64,000 nucleotides of DNA, from contig NZ_LT635449.1 in assembly GCF_900120005.1 (NCBI RefSeq), positions 357,410 through 421,409 on the forward strand. Reading direction: 5' to 3'. Below the pieces are notes generated by a model that worked only from the letters and a program-made list of their open reading frames with translations, was not told the DNA's origin and made no database searches. This document shows positions 52,358-64,000 of the stretch, piece by piece (the first letter of the stretch is position 1; each line of letters opens with the position of its first letter). The DNA is from Holdemania sp. Marseille-P2844 (lineage in GTDB: Bacteria; Bacillota_I; Bacilli_A; Erysipelotrichales; Erysipelotrichaceae). Made by a program: the position numbers and the translations under genes.

Positions 52358-52660
52358 GTCATCACATCCTACGCTCTATTATAAGAGAATTGAAGATCAA
52401 CCTCAAGTTTTTTTAGTTTGTACGCAACGAAAGGGTCTGATTCTCAAAGGCTATGCCATAAATATACAGCCATTCAGGCTCCATGCATCTTTTTTTGGAT
52501 ATTTGTCATGCCTTCCCCAATTATTTCTAATTTGGCATTTAACTTTCAGTTTACCCTTGAAATGGCAATTCAAAAGAGTTAACATTAATTTGAAAGACAA
52601 ACTCAATAAAGTATTTTTACAAAGTTCTGTTTTTTATGAGGCTTTTTCTGATTTTCCGCA
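52358..52660. other. AT-rich intergenic stretch without a gene
   Basis: About 300 bases between divergent licD and the Rpn-like gene. I see no ORF with a ribosome site, RNA gene or strong repeat. It must hold both promoters. Confidence 0.4.
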
Positions 52661-52689
52661 ATATTAAAGTAGAGGAGGTTTTTATTGCG

Positions 52690-53763
52690 ATGGAAAATAC
52701 GAAGAAACTTCATAACAACGATCCCCTGCAACCGCTGACGCTCTGTCTGGATTCCACTCAAATCCGTCAGCTTCTGGCCACCATTGATTTCCGAGAAAAC
52801 GACGTCTTCCGCCACACCTTTGGCTCTGAGGATGAAATATCCAGAAAGATCCGGATCGCTTATTTCTCCGATCTCTTTCTCTGCCGGTTAGTCCGAACTT
52901 CGATGATGAATACCGAGCCTGTAAAAAATCATCGCGGCGAGAAAGGGATTCGATTTGATTTACTGATTAAAGCTGAAGATGAACGAGGAACCCTCCTGGT
53001 AATCAATCTTGAGATGCAGAACTATCAGATGAGTGATTCATTGGCAATGCGTTCGCAGGGATATCTGTCCCGCATTGTTGCCGATCAGCTCTGTGTTGGT
53101 GATCTGTATGAGTTTAATCCGGTCGTTCAGGTCATGCTTACCAACCATGTCCCGCAAATCCAAAAGAATGACGGTTATCTGCATGATTATCGTTATACGA
53201 AAGAAGAAAAGGCAGTTCCTTTACCGGACGGGCGATGTCGGATTCTTTGGGTGGAAATGGACAAGCTGGAAGCGCTGGAAAAGAAGCCGGTGGAAGAATG
53301 GAGGCTGTCGGAGAAAATACACTACACGGTTCGGTTCAGTCACGTTGCAGAAAAACAGAAGTGGATTCAGGAATTATCAGAAAAGGAGGAAATCATTCAA
53401 ATGATGGAAGAGAAGAAAATGGATTTTTTAAGAGACACCAATTTGGCGCTGGCCCGGATGCGGGCCAGGTTTGACGAACGGGATGAACAGGTGGTTTATG
53501 AAAAAGGCATCGCTAAAGGGAAATCAATAGGCAAAGAGGAAGGAAAAATAGAAGGTCAGAAAATGTTGGTTAAGCTTGTGCTGAAACAGCGGATAGAGTT
53601 GACCGAGCAGGAAGAAAAACAAATCGAAGAACTTGACGGAGAAACACTTTTTGACCTTATTCAAAGCTTAGATGCAATTCATACACCGGAAGATTTTCAT
53701 AGGCAAATCCATGAAAAAGCGAATCAAAATGTTCAAATGAAGCAAGCCGTTCTTCATCGTTAA
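52690..53763 (+). CDS. Rpn-family recombination-promoting nuclease / PD-(D/E)XK transposase-like protein
   Basis: A 357-residue protein. The nuclease core lies at about 25-130: NDVFRHTFGSEDEIS, then RFDLLIKAEDERGTLLVINLEMQNY, where the Asp and the Glu of NLEMQ are the expected metal ligands. A helical, charged C-terminal half contains GKEEGKIEGQKM-type repeats typical of this family. Known Rpn proteins (RpnA-E) are DNA nucleases linked to horizontal transfer and phage defence. AGAGGAGG is 11 bases before the ATG. It stands alone between a promoter region and a strong terminator; no inverted repeats mark it as a transposon. Confidence 0.85.
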   Translation: MENTKKLHNNDPLQPLTLCLDSTQIRQLLATIDFRENDVFRHTFGSEDEISRKIRIAYFSDLFLCRLVRTSMMNTEPVKNHRGEKGIRFDLLIKAEDERGTLLVINLEMQNYQMSDSLAMRSQGYLSRIVADQLCVGDLYEFNPVVQVMLTNHVPQIQKNDGYLHDYRYTKEEKAVPLPDGRCRILWVEMDKLEALEKKPVEEWRLSEKIHYTVRFSHVAEKQKWIQELSEKEEIIQMMEEKKMDFLRDTNLALARMRARFDERDEQVVYEKGIAKGKSIGKEEGKIEGQKMLVKLVLKQRIELTEQEEKQIEELDGETLFDLIQSLDAIHTPEDFHRQIHEKANQNVQMKQAVLHR

Positions 53764-53777
53764 CTTTGGAAATATTA

Positions 53778-53826
53778 AAATGAAAAAGAGTTAAATATCC
53801 AAACGACGTTTAACTCTTTTTCATTT
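53778..53826 (+). terminator. Terminator of the Rpn-like gene
   Basis: AAATGAAAAAGAGTTAAA (53778-53795) pairs perfectly with 53809-53826, an 18-bp stem. It may serve both directions, since asnS is convergent. Confidence 0.85.
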
Positions 53827-53888
53827 GTCAGTTCATCTTCAGTAAGATTAAATTGAATTGCCGAAAAGTTGATTGAAGGAAAACTCAA

Positions 53889-55271
53889 TCAGAACAATAA
53901 GTTCTTCGGGGTACGGGCAAACGGGATCACATCGCGGATATTCTGCATTCCGGTAACATACATGATGAATCGTTCAAAGCCCAGACCAAAGCCCGCATGC
54001 TGGCAGCCGCCATAGCGGCGCAGATCCAGATACCACTGCAGTCCGTCTTCATGAACACCCATTTCCTTCATTCGGCTCTGCAGCACTTCCAGCCGTTCTT
54101 CACGCTGAGAACCGCCGACCAGTTCACCGACTGCCGGCACCAGCAAATCGCAGGCTGCCACAGTTTTCCCGTCATCGTTCATCCGCATATAGAACGCTTT
54201 GATATCCTTCGGATAATCGATCAGGAAGACCGGACCTTTTACAACTTCTTCGCACAGATAGCGCTCATGCTCCGTGTTGAGATCCATTCCCCAGGAAACC
54301 GGGTTTTCAAACTTTTTCCTGGCTTTCAACAGATGATCGATCGCTTCGGTGTATGGCATCCGGACGAATTCGCTGTTCAGCACATGATTCAGCCTTTCCA
54401 ATAACGTGTTGTCAATAAACTGGTTGAAGAATTTCATTTCTTCCTGACAGTTGTCCATGACGTACTGAATGCAGTATTTGATCATATCTTCAATCAGATC
54501 CATATCATCTTCAAGATCTGCAAACGCAATTTCCGGTTCGACCATCCAGAATTCAGAAGCATGGGTCGTTGTGTTGGAGTTTTCCGCACGGAAGGTCGGA
54601 CCAAAGGTGTAAACATCACGGAAAGCCATCGCAAACGCTTCCGCCTGCAGCTGACCGGAAACTGTAAGGTTTGCTTTCTTGCCGAAGAAGTCCTCTTCGT
54701 AGTTGCCATCATCACGGGTAGTGACGGTAAAGACCTCGCCGGCGCCTTCTGCGTCGTTGCCGGTGATGATCGGGGCGTTGACATAAACAAAACCCTGATC
54801 CTGGAAAAATTCATGGATCGCCATCGCCAGGACCGAGCGAACGCGGAAAACCGCGTTAAAGGTGTTGCTGCGCGGACGCAGATGTCCGATCTCGCGCAGA
54901 TACTCAAACGAATGCCGTTTCTTCTGCAGCGGATAGGTGTTGTCGCAGGCGCCTTCCAAAATCACTTCTGTGACCTGCAGCTCAAACGGCTGCTTTGCCT
55001 GCGGCGTCAGCACGACTTTTCCCGTGACGGTCAGCGCCGTGCCGGTCAGATATTTGGACACGTCCTGAAAGTTGGCCAGATCGGAAGAATAAACCAGCTG
55101 GGCGTTGCGGAAATACGTTCCGTCGTTCAGCTCGATAAACCCGATGGAGCCGTTGTTGCGGTTGGTTCTGACCCATCCCTGCAGCTGGGCATACTCGATC
55201 TGATCGGTTTCCATGGTGCTGCCGGAACAGGCCATCTCGTAAAGTTCTCTGACGGTCATGAATGTAAGCAT
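53889..55271 (-). CDS. asnS: Asparaginyl-tRNA synthetase
   Basis: A 460-residue class IIb synthetase that charges tRNA-Asn. An N-terminal OB fold (about 20-120, [23 protein letters not shown]) is followed by motif 2 ([30 protein letters not shown] near 225-255) and motif 3 ([13 protein letters not shown] near the C-terminus). The start is the ATG at 55271 with AAAGGAG 6 bases upstream. Expression is governed by the T-box leader immediately upstream. Confidence 0.97.
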   Translation of the reverse strand: MLTFMTVRELYEMACSGSTMETDQIEYAQLQGWVRTNRNNGSIGFIELNDGTYFRNAQLVYSSDLANFQDVSKYLTGTALTVTGKVVLTPQAKQPFELQVTEVILEGACDNTYPLQKKRHSFEYLREIGHLRPRSNTFNAVFRVRSVLAMAIHEFFQDQGFVYVNAPIITGNDAEGAGEVFTVTTRDDGNYEEDFFGKKANLTVSGQLQAEAFAMAFRDVYTFGPTFRAENSNTTTHASEFWMVEPEIAFADLEDDMDLIEDMIKYCIQYVMDNCQEEMKFFNQFIDNTLLERLNHVLNSEFVRMPYTEAIDHLLKARKKFENPVSWGMDLNTEHERYLCEEVVKGPVFLIDYPKDIKAFYMRMNDDGKTVAACDLLVPAVGELVGGSQREERLEVLQSRMKEMGVHEDGLQWYLDLRRYGGCQHAGFGLGFERFIMYVTGMQNIRDVIPFARTPKNLLF

Positions 55272-55302
55272 ACTTTTCTCCTTTTGTTTGTTTATGAATA
55301 AA

Positions 55303-55524
55303 AAAACGTTCCTGATCAAGGAACGTTCAACAACGTGGTGCCATCCTCATTTACCCGGATGATCGCAAAATCATCGGGCCTCAGGGTGCGTTAACGCCGC
55401 CGACGGGATCGTCTACTGTCAGTTCTCCGATCCGGCTCCCAGAGTGTTCCGCATTCCCTGACTGAACTCCGGCTTTCACCCTGCCCGGCTCGCTGTGCTT
55501 CAGTAATAGGATCGTTCTCTTTTC
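55303..55524 (-). promoter_or_regulatory. T-box riboswitch of asnS (Asn specifier AAC)
   Basis: Stem I contains AGCCGGGCAGGGTGAAAGCCGG, with an AG-bulge-like region, and the specifier AAC at 55446-55448 (GCGGAACACT), an Asn codon. The T-box core on the minus strand is TGGCACCACG, a variant of TGGNACCGCG, at 55333-55342. The terminator AACGTTCC/GGAACGTT with T-run is at 55303-55327 and can be replaced by the antiterminator. Uncharged tRNA-Asn should switch asnS on. It abuts the 3' end of rex. Confidence 0.9.
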
Positions 55525-55532
55525 GCTGCCTT

Positions 55533-56153
55533 CTACTTTTTCATATTGTTGGTTTCAAAAACCAGTTCCTGGATCGTGGATACAACGTCGATCGGCTTGA
55601 CCAGAACTCCCTTGGGAACCTGGAAATGCTCATGCGAGAAATCAACAATCCCGGTAATGCCGCATTCGATCAAACGATCGGCTGCGTCCTGAACATTCGA
55701 CGAAACGCACAGGATCGCGATTCGACAACCTTCTGGAATCTTATCCTTCATTTCATCAACGTGGTAAACCGGAATCGGCGTCTTCCCGACAGACTCCGGA
55801 CGGATGTCAAAGGCACATACAATCTCGCCGACAACATGGTTCCAGCGATTGTAATTCATTAAAGCTTTCCCAAGGTTGCCTGCTCCGACAAGAATAATCT
55901 TCTCATCGAATCCCATGCCCAACTGCTCGTTGAATATTTCAATCAGGCGGTCAACGTCATAGCCATAACCTTGCTTCCCCAGCGATCCCAGGAATGAGAA
56001 ATCCCGGCGGATCGTCGTGGACTCAATAGCCACATATTCCGAAAGCTCCTTGGACATGATCCGGGTTACGCCGGAATTTTTGAGTTTGCGTAAAGCTTTC
56101 AGATAGATTGGATAACGCTGCAGTGTAGCCTTAGGGACTGACTTTGTTGGCAT
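55533..56153 (-). CDS. rex: Redox-sensing transcriptional repressor Rex
   Basis: A 206-residue repressor. An N-terminal winged helix (about 5-70: LQRYPIYLKALRKLKNSGVTRIMSKELSEYVAIESTTIRRDFSFLG) precedes a Rossmann domain with VGAGNLGKALMNY at 89-101 and AFDI. It binds NADH and NAD+ and releases DNA when the NADH/NAD ratio rises, controlling fermentation genes. GGGG lies 7-9 bases before the ATG. It is monocistronic or at the end of the tsa unit; asnS starts from its own leader just behind it. Confidence 0.94.
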   Translation of the reverse strand: MPTKSVPKATLQRYPIYLKALRKLKNSGVTRIMSKELSEYVAIESTTIRRDFSFLGSLGKQGYGYDVDRLIEIFNEQLGMGFDEKIILVGAGNLGKALMNYNRWNHVVGEIVCAFDIRPESVGKTPIPVYHVDEMKDKIPEGCRIAILCVSSNVQDAADRLIECGITGIVDFSHEHFQVPKGVLVKPIDVVSTIQELVFETNNMKK

Positions 56154-56207
56154 ACTATCAACCCCTTCTGCATTATTCTAGCACACTTGTTTTAAATTGT
56201 GAATGAT

Positions 56208-57230
56208 TTAATGAATTGAACTTGTTTCAATTTCCATCGACGGGTTCGCGGCGATGTCCAACGAGCCGTTTAAACCGTGCGTATACGCCGTCCATCCCGC
56301 AGCGCCAATCATCGCGGCATTGTCCGTGCAGCACCATAACGGCGGAATCGTCAGATGAACCTCCGGCGTTTCCTGAATCATCTCCGAGATTTTCTCACGC
56401 AGGCGCGAATTGGCCGCCACGCCGCCTGCCAGCACAACCTGCTTCGGTTTAAATTCCCTGACCGCCTGCATCGTCTTTTTCAGCAGCGTGTCCAGCGCCG
56501 CTTCCTGGAAAGCGTAGGAAAGGTCTTCCTTGTTCAGCTCCTCACCTTTTTTACTTTCCCGGTCGATCAGCTGCAGGACCGCTGATTTTAGACCGCTGAA
56601 GGAGAAATCAAGCGGTTTTTCCGTCTTTGGCTTCGGCAAGGTGTAATGCGGATGTCCCTGTTTCGCCATTTTATCAATGACCGGGCCGCCCGGATATCCG
56701 GTTCCCATCACCCGGGAAACCTTGTCATAAGCCTCGCCGATCGCGTCGTCCTGCGTTGTGCCGAGGATTTCAAATGACCATTCATCCTTCATCCAGACCA
56801 GCTCGGTATGACCGCCGGACACCACCAGTGCAATCATCGGGAACCGCAGTTCGTCGACAAAGCGGTTGGCATAGATGTGCCCGATGATGTGATGCAGCGG
56901 GATCAGTGGCTTATCGTAATACCAGGCCAGGGTTTTCGCAGCCTGGACGCCGACGTGCAGCGAGCCGACCAGGCCGGGTCCCTGCGTTACCGCGATCGCC
57001 AAAATATCATCCATTGTTACTTCAGCCTGAACCAGCGCTTCTTCGATCACAACGGAAATATTTTCAACATGGATCCGCGAAGCGACCTCCGGCACAACGC
57101 CGCCGTATTTTTTATGGACGTTAATCTGTGAAGAAACGATGTTGGAACAGATTTTACAGCCATCCTCCACCACCGCGGCGGCTGTTTCATCACAGCTGGA
57201 CTCAATCGCCAGGATTAAATTCCGTTTCAT
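56208..57230 (-). CDS. tsaD: tRNA threonylcarbamoyladenosine transferase TsaD
   Basis: A 340-residue ASKHA-fold enzyme that, with TsaB and TsaE, places threonylcarbamoyl on A37 of ANN-decoding tRNAs. The opening ILAIESSCDETAAAVVEDG is at 5-23, the metal-binding HHIIGH at 113-118 (His114, His118) and FSFSGLKSAVL near 215 are typical. Start overlaps the rimI stop by 4 bases. Last gene of the tsaE-tsaB-rimI-tsaD operon, the order of Bacillus. Confidence 0.97.
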   Translation of the reverse strand: MKRNLILAIESSCDETAAAVVEDGCKICSNIVSSQINVHKKYGGVVPEVASRIHVENISVVIEEALVQAEVTMDDILAIAVTQGPGLVGSLHVGVQAAKTLAWYYDKPLIPLHHIIGHIYANRFVDELRFPMIALVVSGGHTELVWMKDEWSFEILGTTQDDAIGEAYDKVSRVMGTGYPGGPVIDKMAKQGHPHYTLPKPKTEKPLDFSFSGLKSAVLQLIDRESKKGEELNKEDLSYAFQEAALDTLLKKTMQAVREFKPKQVVLAGGVAANSRLREKISEMIQETPEVHLTIPPLWCCTDNAAMIGAAGWTAYTHGLNGSLDIAANPSMEIETSSIH

Positions 57231-57676
57231 AAATTCCCTCCTATTGGTTTCATCATCAAATACGCATCTTCATGATTATCCTGATAATAACCTTTCCGGA
57301 TATTGATAATTTCAAAACCATATTTTTTGTAACAGGTCAAAGCTGGGGCGTTGCTGACGCGAACCTCCAGCGAAATCATTTCGCAGCCATTCTCTGCGGC
57401 GCAGTTGATCATGTGATCCATCAGCCGCGAAGCCCAATGCTGACGGCGGTAAGGAAGATCCACGCCGATTGTCGTGATCTGCGCCTGATCGAACGTCGTC
57501 CAGATGCCGGCATAGCCGACAATCGTTCCTGCTTCGTTTTCAGCCACAAATAAATGAGAGTATGGGTTTTCCTTTAACTCATATTCATAGCTTTCCCGCG
57601 GCCAGGGCGAACTAAACAACCGCAGCTCCATTTCGCAGACAATTTCTAAATCGTCCAGCGTCATTTCCCGGATCAT
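57227..57676 (-). CDS. rimI: Ribosomal protein S18 alanine N-acetyltransferase RimI
   Basis: A 149-residue GNAT acetyltransferase. The acetyl-CoA motif is ITTIGVDLPYRRQHWASRLMDHMI near 65-90 (Q/R-x-x-G/A type), and SLEVRVSNAPALTCYKKYGFEIINIRKGYYQDNHEDAYLMMK is the conserved RimI end. It acetylates the N-terminus of S18. Four-base overlaps with tsaB and tsaD couple it to the t6A genes, the usual grouping in Bacillota. Confidence 0.93.
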   Translation of the reverse strand: MIREMTLDDLEIVCEMELRLFSSPWPRESYEYELKENPYSHLFVAENEAGTIVGYAGIWTTFDQAQITTIGVDLPYRRQHWASRLMDHMINCAAENGCEMISLEVRVSNAPALTCYKKYGFEIINIRKGYYQDNHEDAYLMMKPIGGNL

Positions 57677-58284
57677 GCTTTTTTTACCAGATAGTCATCG
57701 GCCGATTTCAGGTACTCCGGCACTAACAGATGAACGTTCTCAACCTTCTGCCATTGCGGCCGCGCAAGGAGGAAAGCTTCTGCCAGATCGGGATAACAAT
57801 CTTCCAACCCCAACAGGGAACAATCACCGACCAGTTCTAAATCGCCGGCTTCTTCAATCCGCGCCTGAATCTCGCTGAGCGGCAGCACGTCTTCTTTACC
57901 GATCAGTTTTCCCTTTTCAATAAATCCAAAATAAGCACGCTGGCTGCGGGCGTCCAGCAGTACGCCAGCTTTCTCTTTTCCAGCCCCAATCAGTTCCAAC
58001 GTCGGCAGCGCATACAGTGGTAAATGCGCCGTAGAGCATAACACCTTGGCGATCGTCATCGCGATCCGCACGCCGGTGTAGCTGCCCGGTCCTTTTGTCA
58101 CTACGACTTCGTTGATCGCCTTCGGCGTCAAATGACATTCCTCAAGCAATGCGGTTAACTGCGGAAAGATCATTTCCGACTGTCGCTTCCAGGAAGACAG
58201 GCAGCGTTTGCCGATGAGCTGATCATTCTCAATCAAAGCCAGCACCAGAAACTTACTGCTGGTATCCATACATAAAGTAATCAT
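57673..58284 (-). CDS. tsaB: t6A biosynthesis protein TsaB
   Basis: A 203-residue protein with the ASKHA fold but no metal site. LCMDTSSKFLVLALIEND at the start and VVTKGPGSYTGVRIAMTIAKVLC near 63-85 are diagnostic. It is the scaffold partner of TsaD. Overlaps tsaE and rimI by 4 bases. Confidence 0.95.
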   Translation of the reverse strand: MITLCMDTSSKFLVLALIENDQLIGKRCLSSWKRQSEMIFPQLTALLEECHLTPKAINEVVVTKGPGSYTGVRIAMTIAKVLCSTAHLPLYALPTLELIGAGKEKAGVLLDARSQRAYFGFIEKGKLIGKEDVLPLSEIQARIEEAGDLELVGDCSLLGLEDCYPDLAEAFLLARPQWQKVENVHLLVPEYLKSADDYLVKKA

Positions 58285-58730
58285 TTTAATGCCTCCATCA
58301 ATTCGACATACTTTTCACTTTCGGTTTCCAAAACGATCTGGCGGCGATTCTCGCCTAAGCGACGCAGCGTAATCCGCAGCGGTTCCGTTTGATCCAGGTC
58401 TTCCATATATTCAGGCCATTCGATAACCGTCAGGCCCTCGCCGTCGATCATTTCCTCAAAACCCAGTTCCTGATGCGTCCCTTCCAGACGATAGGCGTCA
58501 AAATGATACAATGGCAAACGGCCTTGATAAATCTTCAATATCGTAAAAGTAGGACTGCTGACAGTGCGGGTGATTCCTAGTCCCCGGGCAATCCCCTGGG
58601 TCAGCGTCGTCTTGCCGGCGCCTAAATCCCCGCTCATCGTCCACACCATATTGGGCTTGGATAAACTTCCCATTTTCTCACCGAGAGCTTTGGTTTCCTG
58701 CGGTGTTTCCGTTATGAATTCAAGCTTCAT
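58281..58730 (-). CDS. tsaE: t6A biosynthesis ATPase TsaE
   Basis: A 149-residue P-loop ATPase. Walker A GDLGAGKTT is at 34-42, then VSSPTFTILKIYQG near 57-70, LYHFDAYRLEG and VIEWPEYM. It drives turnover of the TsaBD complex. The ATG at 58730 has AAAGGATG 7 bases upstream; the longer frame covers this ribosome site. First gene of the operon. Confidence 0.95.
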   Translation of the reverse strand: MKLEFITETPQETKALGEKMGSLSKPNMVWTMSGDLGAGKTTLTQGIARGLGITRTVSSPTFTILKIYQGRLPLYHFDAYRLEGTHQELGFEEMIDGEGLTVIEWPEYMEDLDQTEPLRITLRRLGENRRQIVLETESEKYVELMEALK

Positions 58731-58757
58731 TTGTTCACATCCTTTCTTCAGTGTCAC

Positions 58758-59032
58758 TTGGAAAATATTATAGCACAGATTTAAAGCACGGGAGAAAGAA
58801 AACCATACCTGTATTTAAATCGACAATTATTTTATTTTTCCTTTTTGATTGGAACTCTGATTGCAAATCTGAAAAGCAATAAAAAAGATGAAAACCGTTT
58901 TAACACAGAACCGTTTCCCCTTATTTTATGAATCCTTGATTCAATATGCATGGAAATCCATTCCAGCGCTTCCGGATTTCCTCAACGAAACAAACCGCTT
59001 CCTCCCCCCTTCCGGATCAATCCAGCGAGAAA
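58758..59032. other. Spacer between the rrn operon and tsaE
   Basis: An AT-rich stretch that must carry the tsa operon promoter. I see no gene, RNA or repeat; a plus-strand frame here runs on into the 5S gene and is not credible. Confidence 0.4.
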
Positions 59033-59063
59033 CAAAAAAAAGGCTCCCTGAGAAAGGGAACCG
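59033..59063 (-). terminator. Terminator of the rrn operon
   Basis: GGTTCCCT, five-base loop, AGGGAGCC on the minus strand, then eight T. It follows the 5S 3' end directly. Confidence 0.9.
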
Positions 59064-59068
59064 GAGAA

Positions 59069-59181
59069 CCTGGCAACGAGCTACGTTCACTATGGCAGGC
59101 ATAGCTATTCTCGCCGCGGAAATGCTTAACTTCTGTGTTCGGGATGGGAACAGGTGTGACCATTTCGCTATCGTCACCAGA
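59069..59181 (-). rRNA. rrf: 5S ribosomal RNA
   Basis: About 113 bases on the minus strand. It contains the conserved CCCATCCCGAACACAGAAGTTAAG core (split here as CCCATCCCGAAC and AGAAGTTAAG), and complementary ends CTGG..CCAG. It is the last gene of the rrn operon, 95 bases after 23S. Confidence 0.95.
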
Positions 59182-59276
59182 TCATTTCAGGATTATTCCC
59201 TGAAAACCAAATAACAGTTGCTTCCAGAAAGTCTTGCTCTTTCTTACTTCGTTATGAACGTTTTTTTCCTCATGTG

Positions 59277-62174
<2,898 letters not shown>

Positions 62175-62428
62175 GGTCCTCTGTCTTGACTGCGAGTCGT
62201 CCAGAGTTCCTTTTAATCTCTAATAAGAACTGTTCAACGTTCAACTTCAAATATCTTGTTCTGATTTTTGAAATCTTACAACTTTTCAGAAAGATCATGT
62301 CTTTCTATCTGTTTTCTGTTATTCGGTTTTCAAAGAACAATCACTGTCTGAGAAATCTTTCGATCTCTCAAAACTAAACAGGCTTACTTCCTCACAAATC
62401 CAACTTCTTTGTACGTCTTTCTCCTTAG
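62175..62428 (-). other. 16S-23S spacer without tRNA genes
   Basis: About 254 bases with no tRNA-Ile or tRNA-Ala, both common in such spacers. It holds a boxA-like antitermination element and AT-rich RNase III stem sequence. Confidence 0.8.
62326..62339 (-). promoter_or_regulatory. boxA antitermination element in the rRNA spacer
   Basis: TGTTCTTTGAAAAC on the minus strand matches boxA (TGCTCTTTGAAAA) at all but one position. Confidence 0.6.
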
Positions 62429-63967
<1,539 letters not shown>

Positions 63968-64000
63968 GAGTTTGTTAGCTCTTTGTTTTATCTTCACTAT

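Noticed and set aside
58888..59214. Plus-strand frame of 108 codons
   Set aside because: It runs through the rrn terminator and the whole 5S gene, and has no ribosome site.

Overview
The window reads as chromosome of a moderate-GC Bacillota (Firmicutes). The 16S/23S/5S operon, the anti-Shine-Dalgarno tail of the 16S, strong AGGAGG-type ribosome sites, a T-box leader, Rex, and the block relA-apt-recJ-secDF-comN-spoVB-yrzE all fit. The mix of genes would suit the Erysipelotrichia, but that is inference; an rRNA search would settle it, and I name no genus.

Layout. 1-620: tail of a membrane protein gene, tRNA-Ser(CGA) with its terminator, and a doubtful small ORF. 641-11231: core block of an alpha/beta hydrolase, relA, apt, recJ, secDF and comN on the minus strand, then spoVB on the plus strand, a DUF421 protein and yrzE. 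11641-19488: accessory metabolism and regulation: L-cysteine desulfidase family protein, a HEAT-like protein, a serine beta-lactamase-fold hydrolase, a MerR regulator, a Tat-exported flavoprotein lipoprotein with a divergent LysR regulator, and an AAA ATPase. 19585-24601: GH1 glycosidase with an HTH remnant, a ROK-like regulator coupled to a HAD phosphatase, and a two-gene encapsulin/ferritin-like compartment behind a Fur-like site. 24883-31297: aspartate-to-threonine pathway as two divergent operons (hom-aspartate kinase-asd; thrC-thrB-ACT protein). 31422-33772: a P-loop kinase and PPi-dependent phosphofructokinase. 34009-34166: tRNA-Trp and tRNA-Glu. 34265-39153: an ABC importer with a fused permease, a YesL protein and a possible cre site. 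39642-42625: a cell-surface NAGPA-domain protein, an unknown anchored protein and uridine phosphorylase. 42853-47239: unknown helical protein, holin-like protein, XRE regulator, and an AT-rich divergent pair of a 36-codon secreted peptide and an XRE-TPR (RRNPP-like) regulator. 47298-52357: murQ, an ABC-F ATPase, a zinc-ligand-depleted amidase homologue and LicD. 52690-58730: an Rpn/PD-(D/E)XK protein, T-box-controlled asnS, rex, and the tsaD-rimI-tsaB-tsaE operon. 59033-63967: rrn operon on the minus strand.

The most interesting locus is 45459-47239. A peptide gene too short for ordinary gene callers has its own promoter, ribosome site, signal peptide and intrinsic terminator. It is transcribed away from a regulator made of an XRE helix-turn-helix and TPR-like repeats. 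A perfect 14-bp palindrome sits at the predicted peptide transcription start. This is the architecture of secreted-peptide quorum sensing (Rgg/SHP, PlcR/PapR type); I recognise neither the peptide nor the regulator as a described pair.
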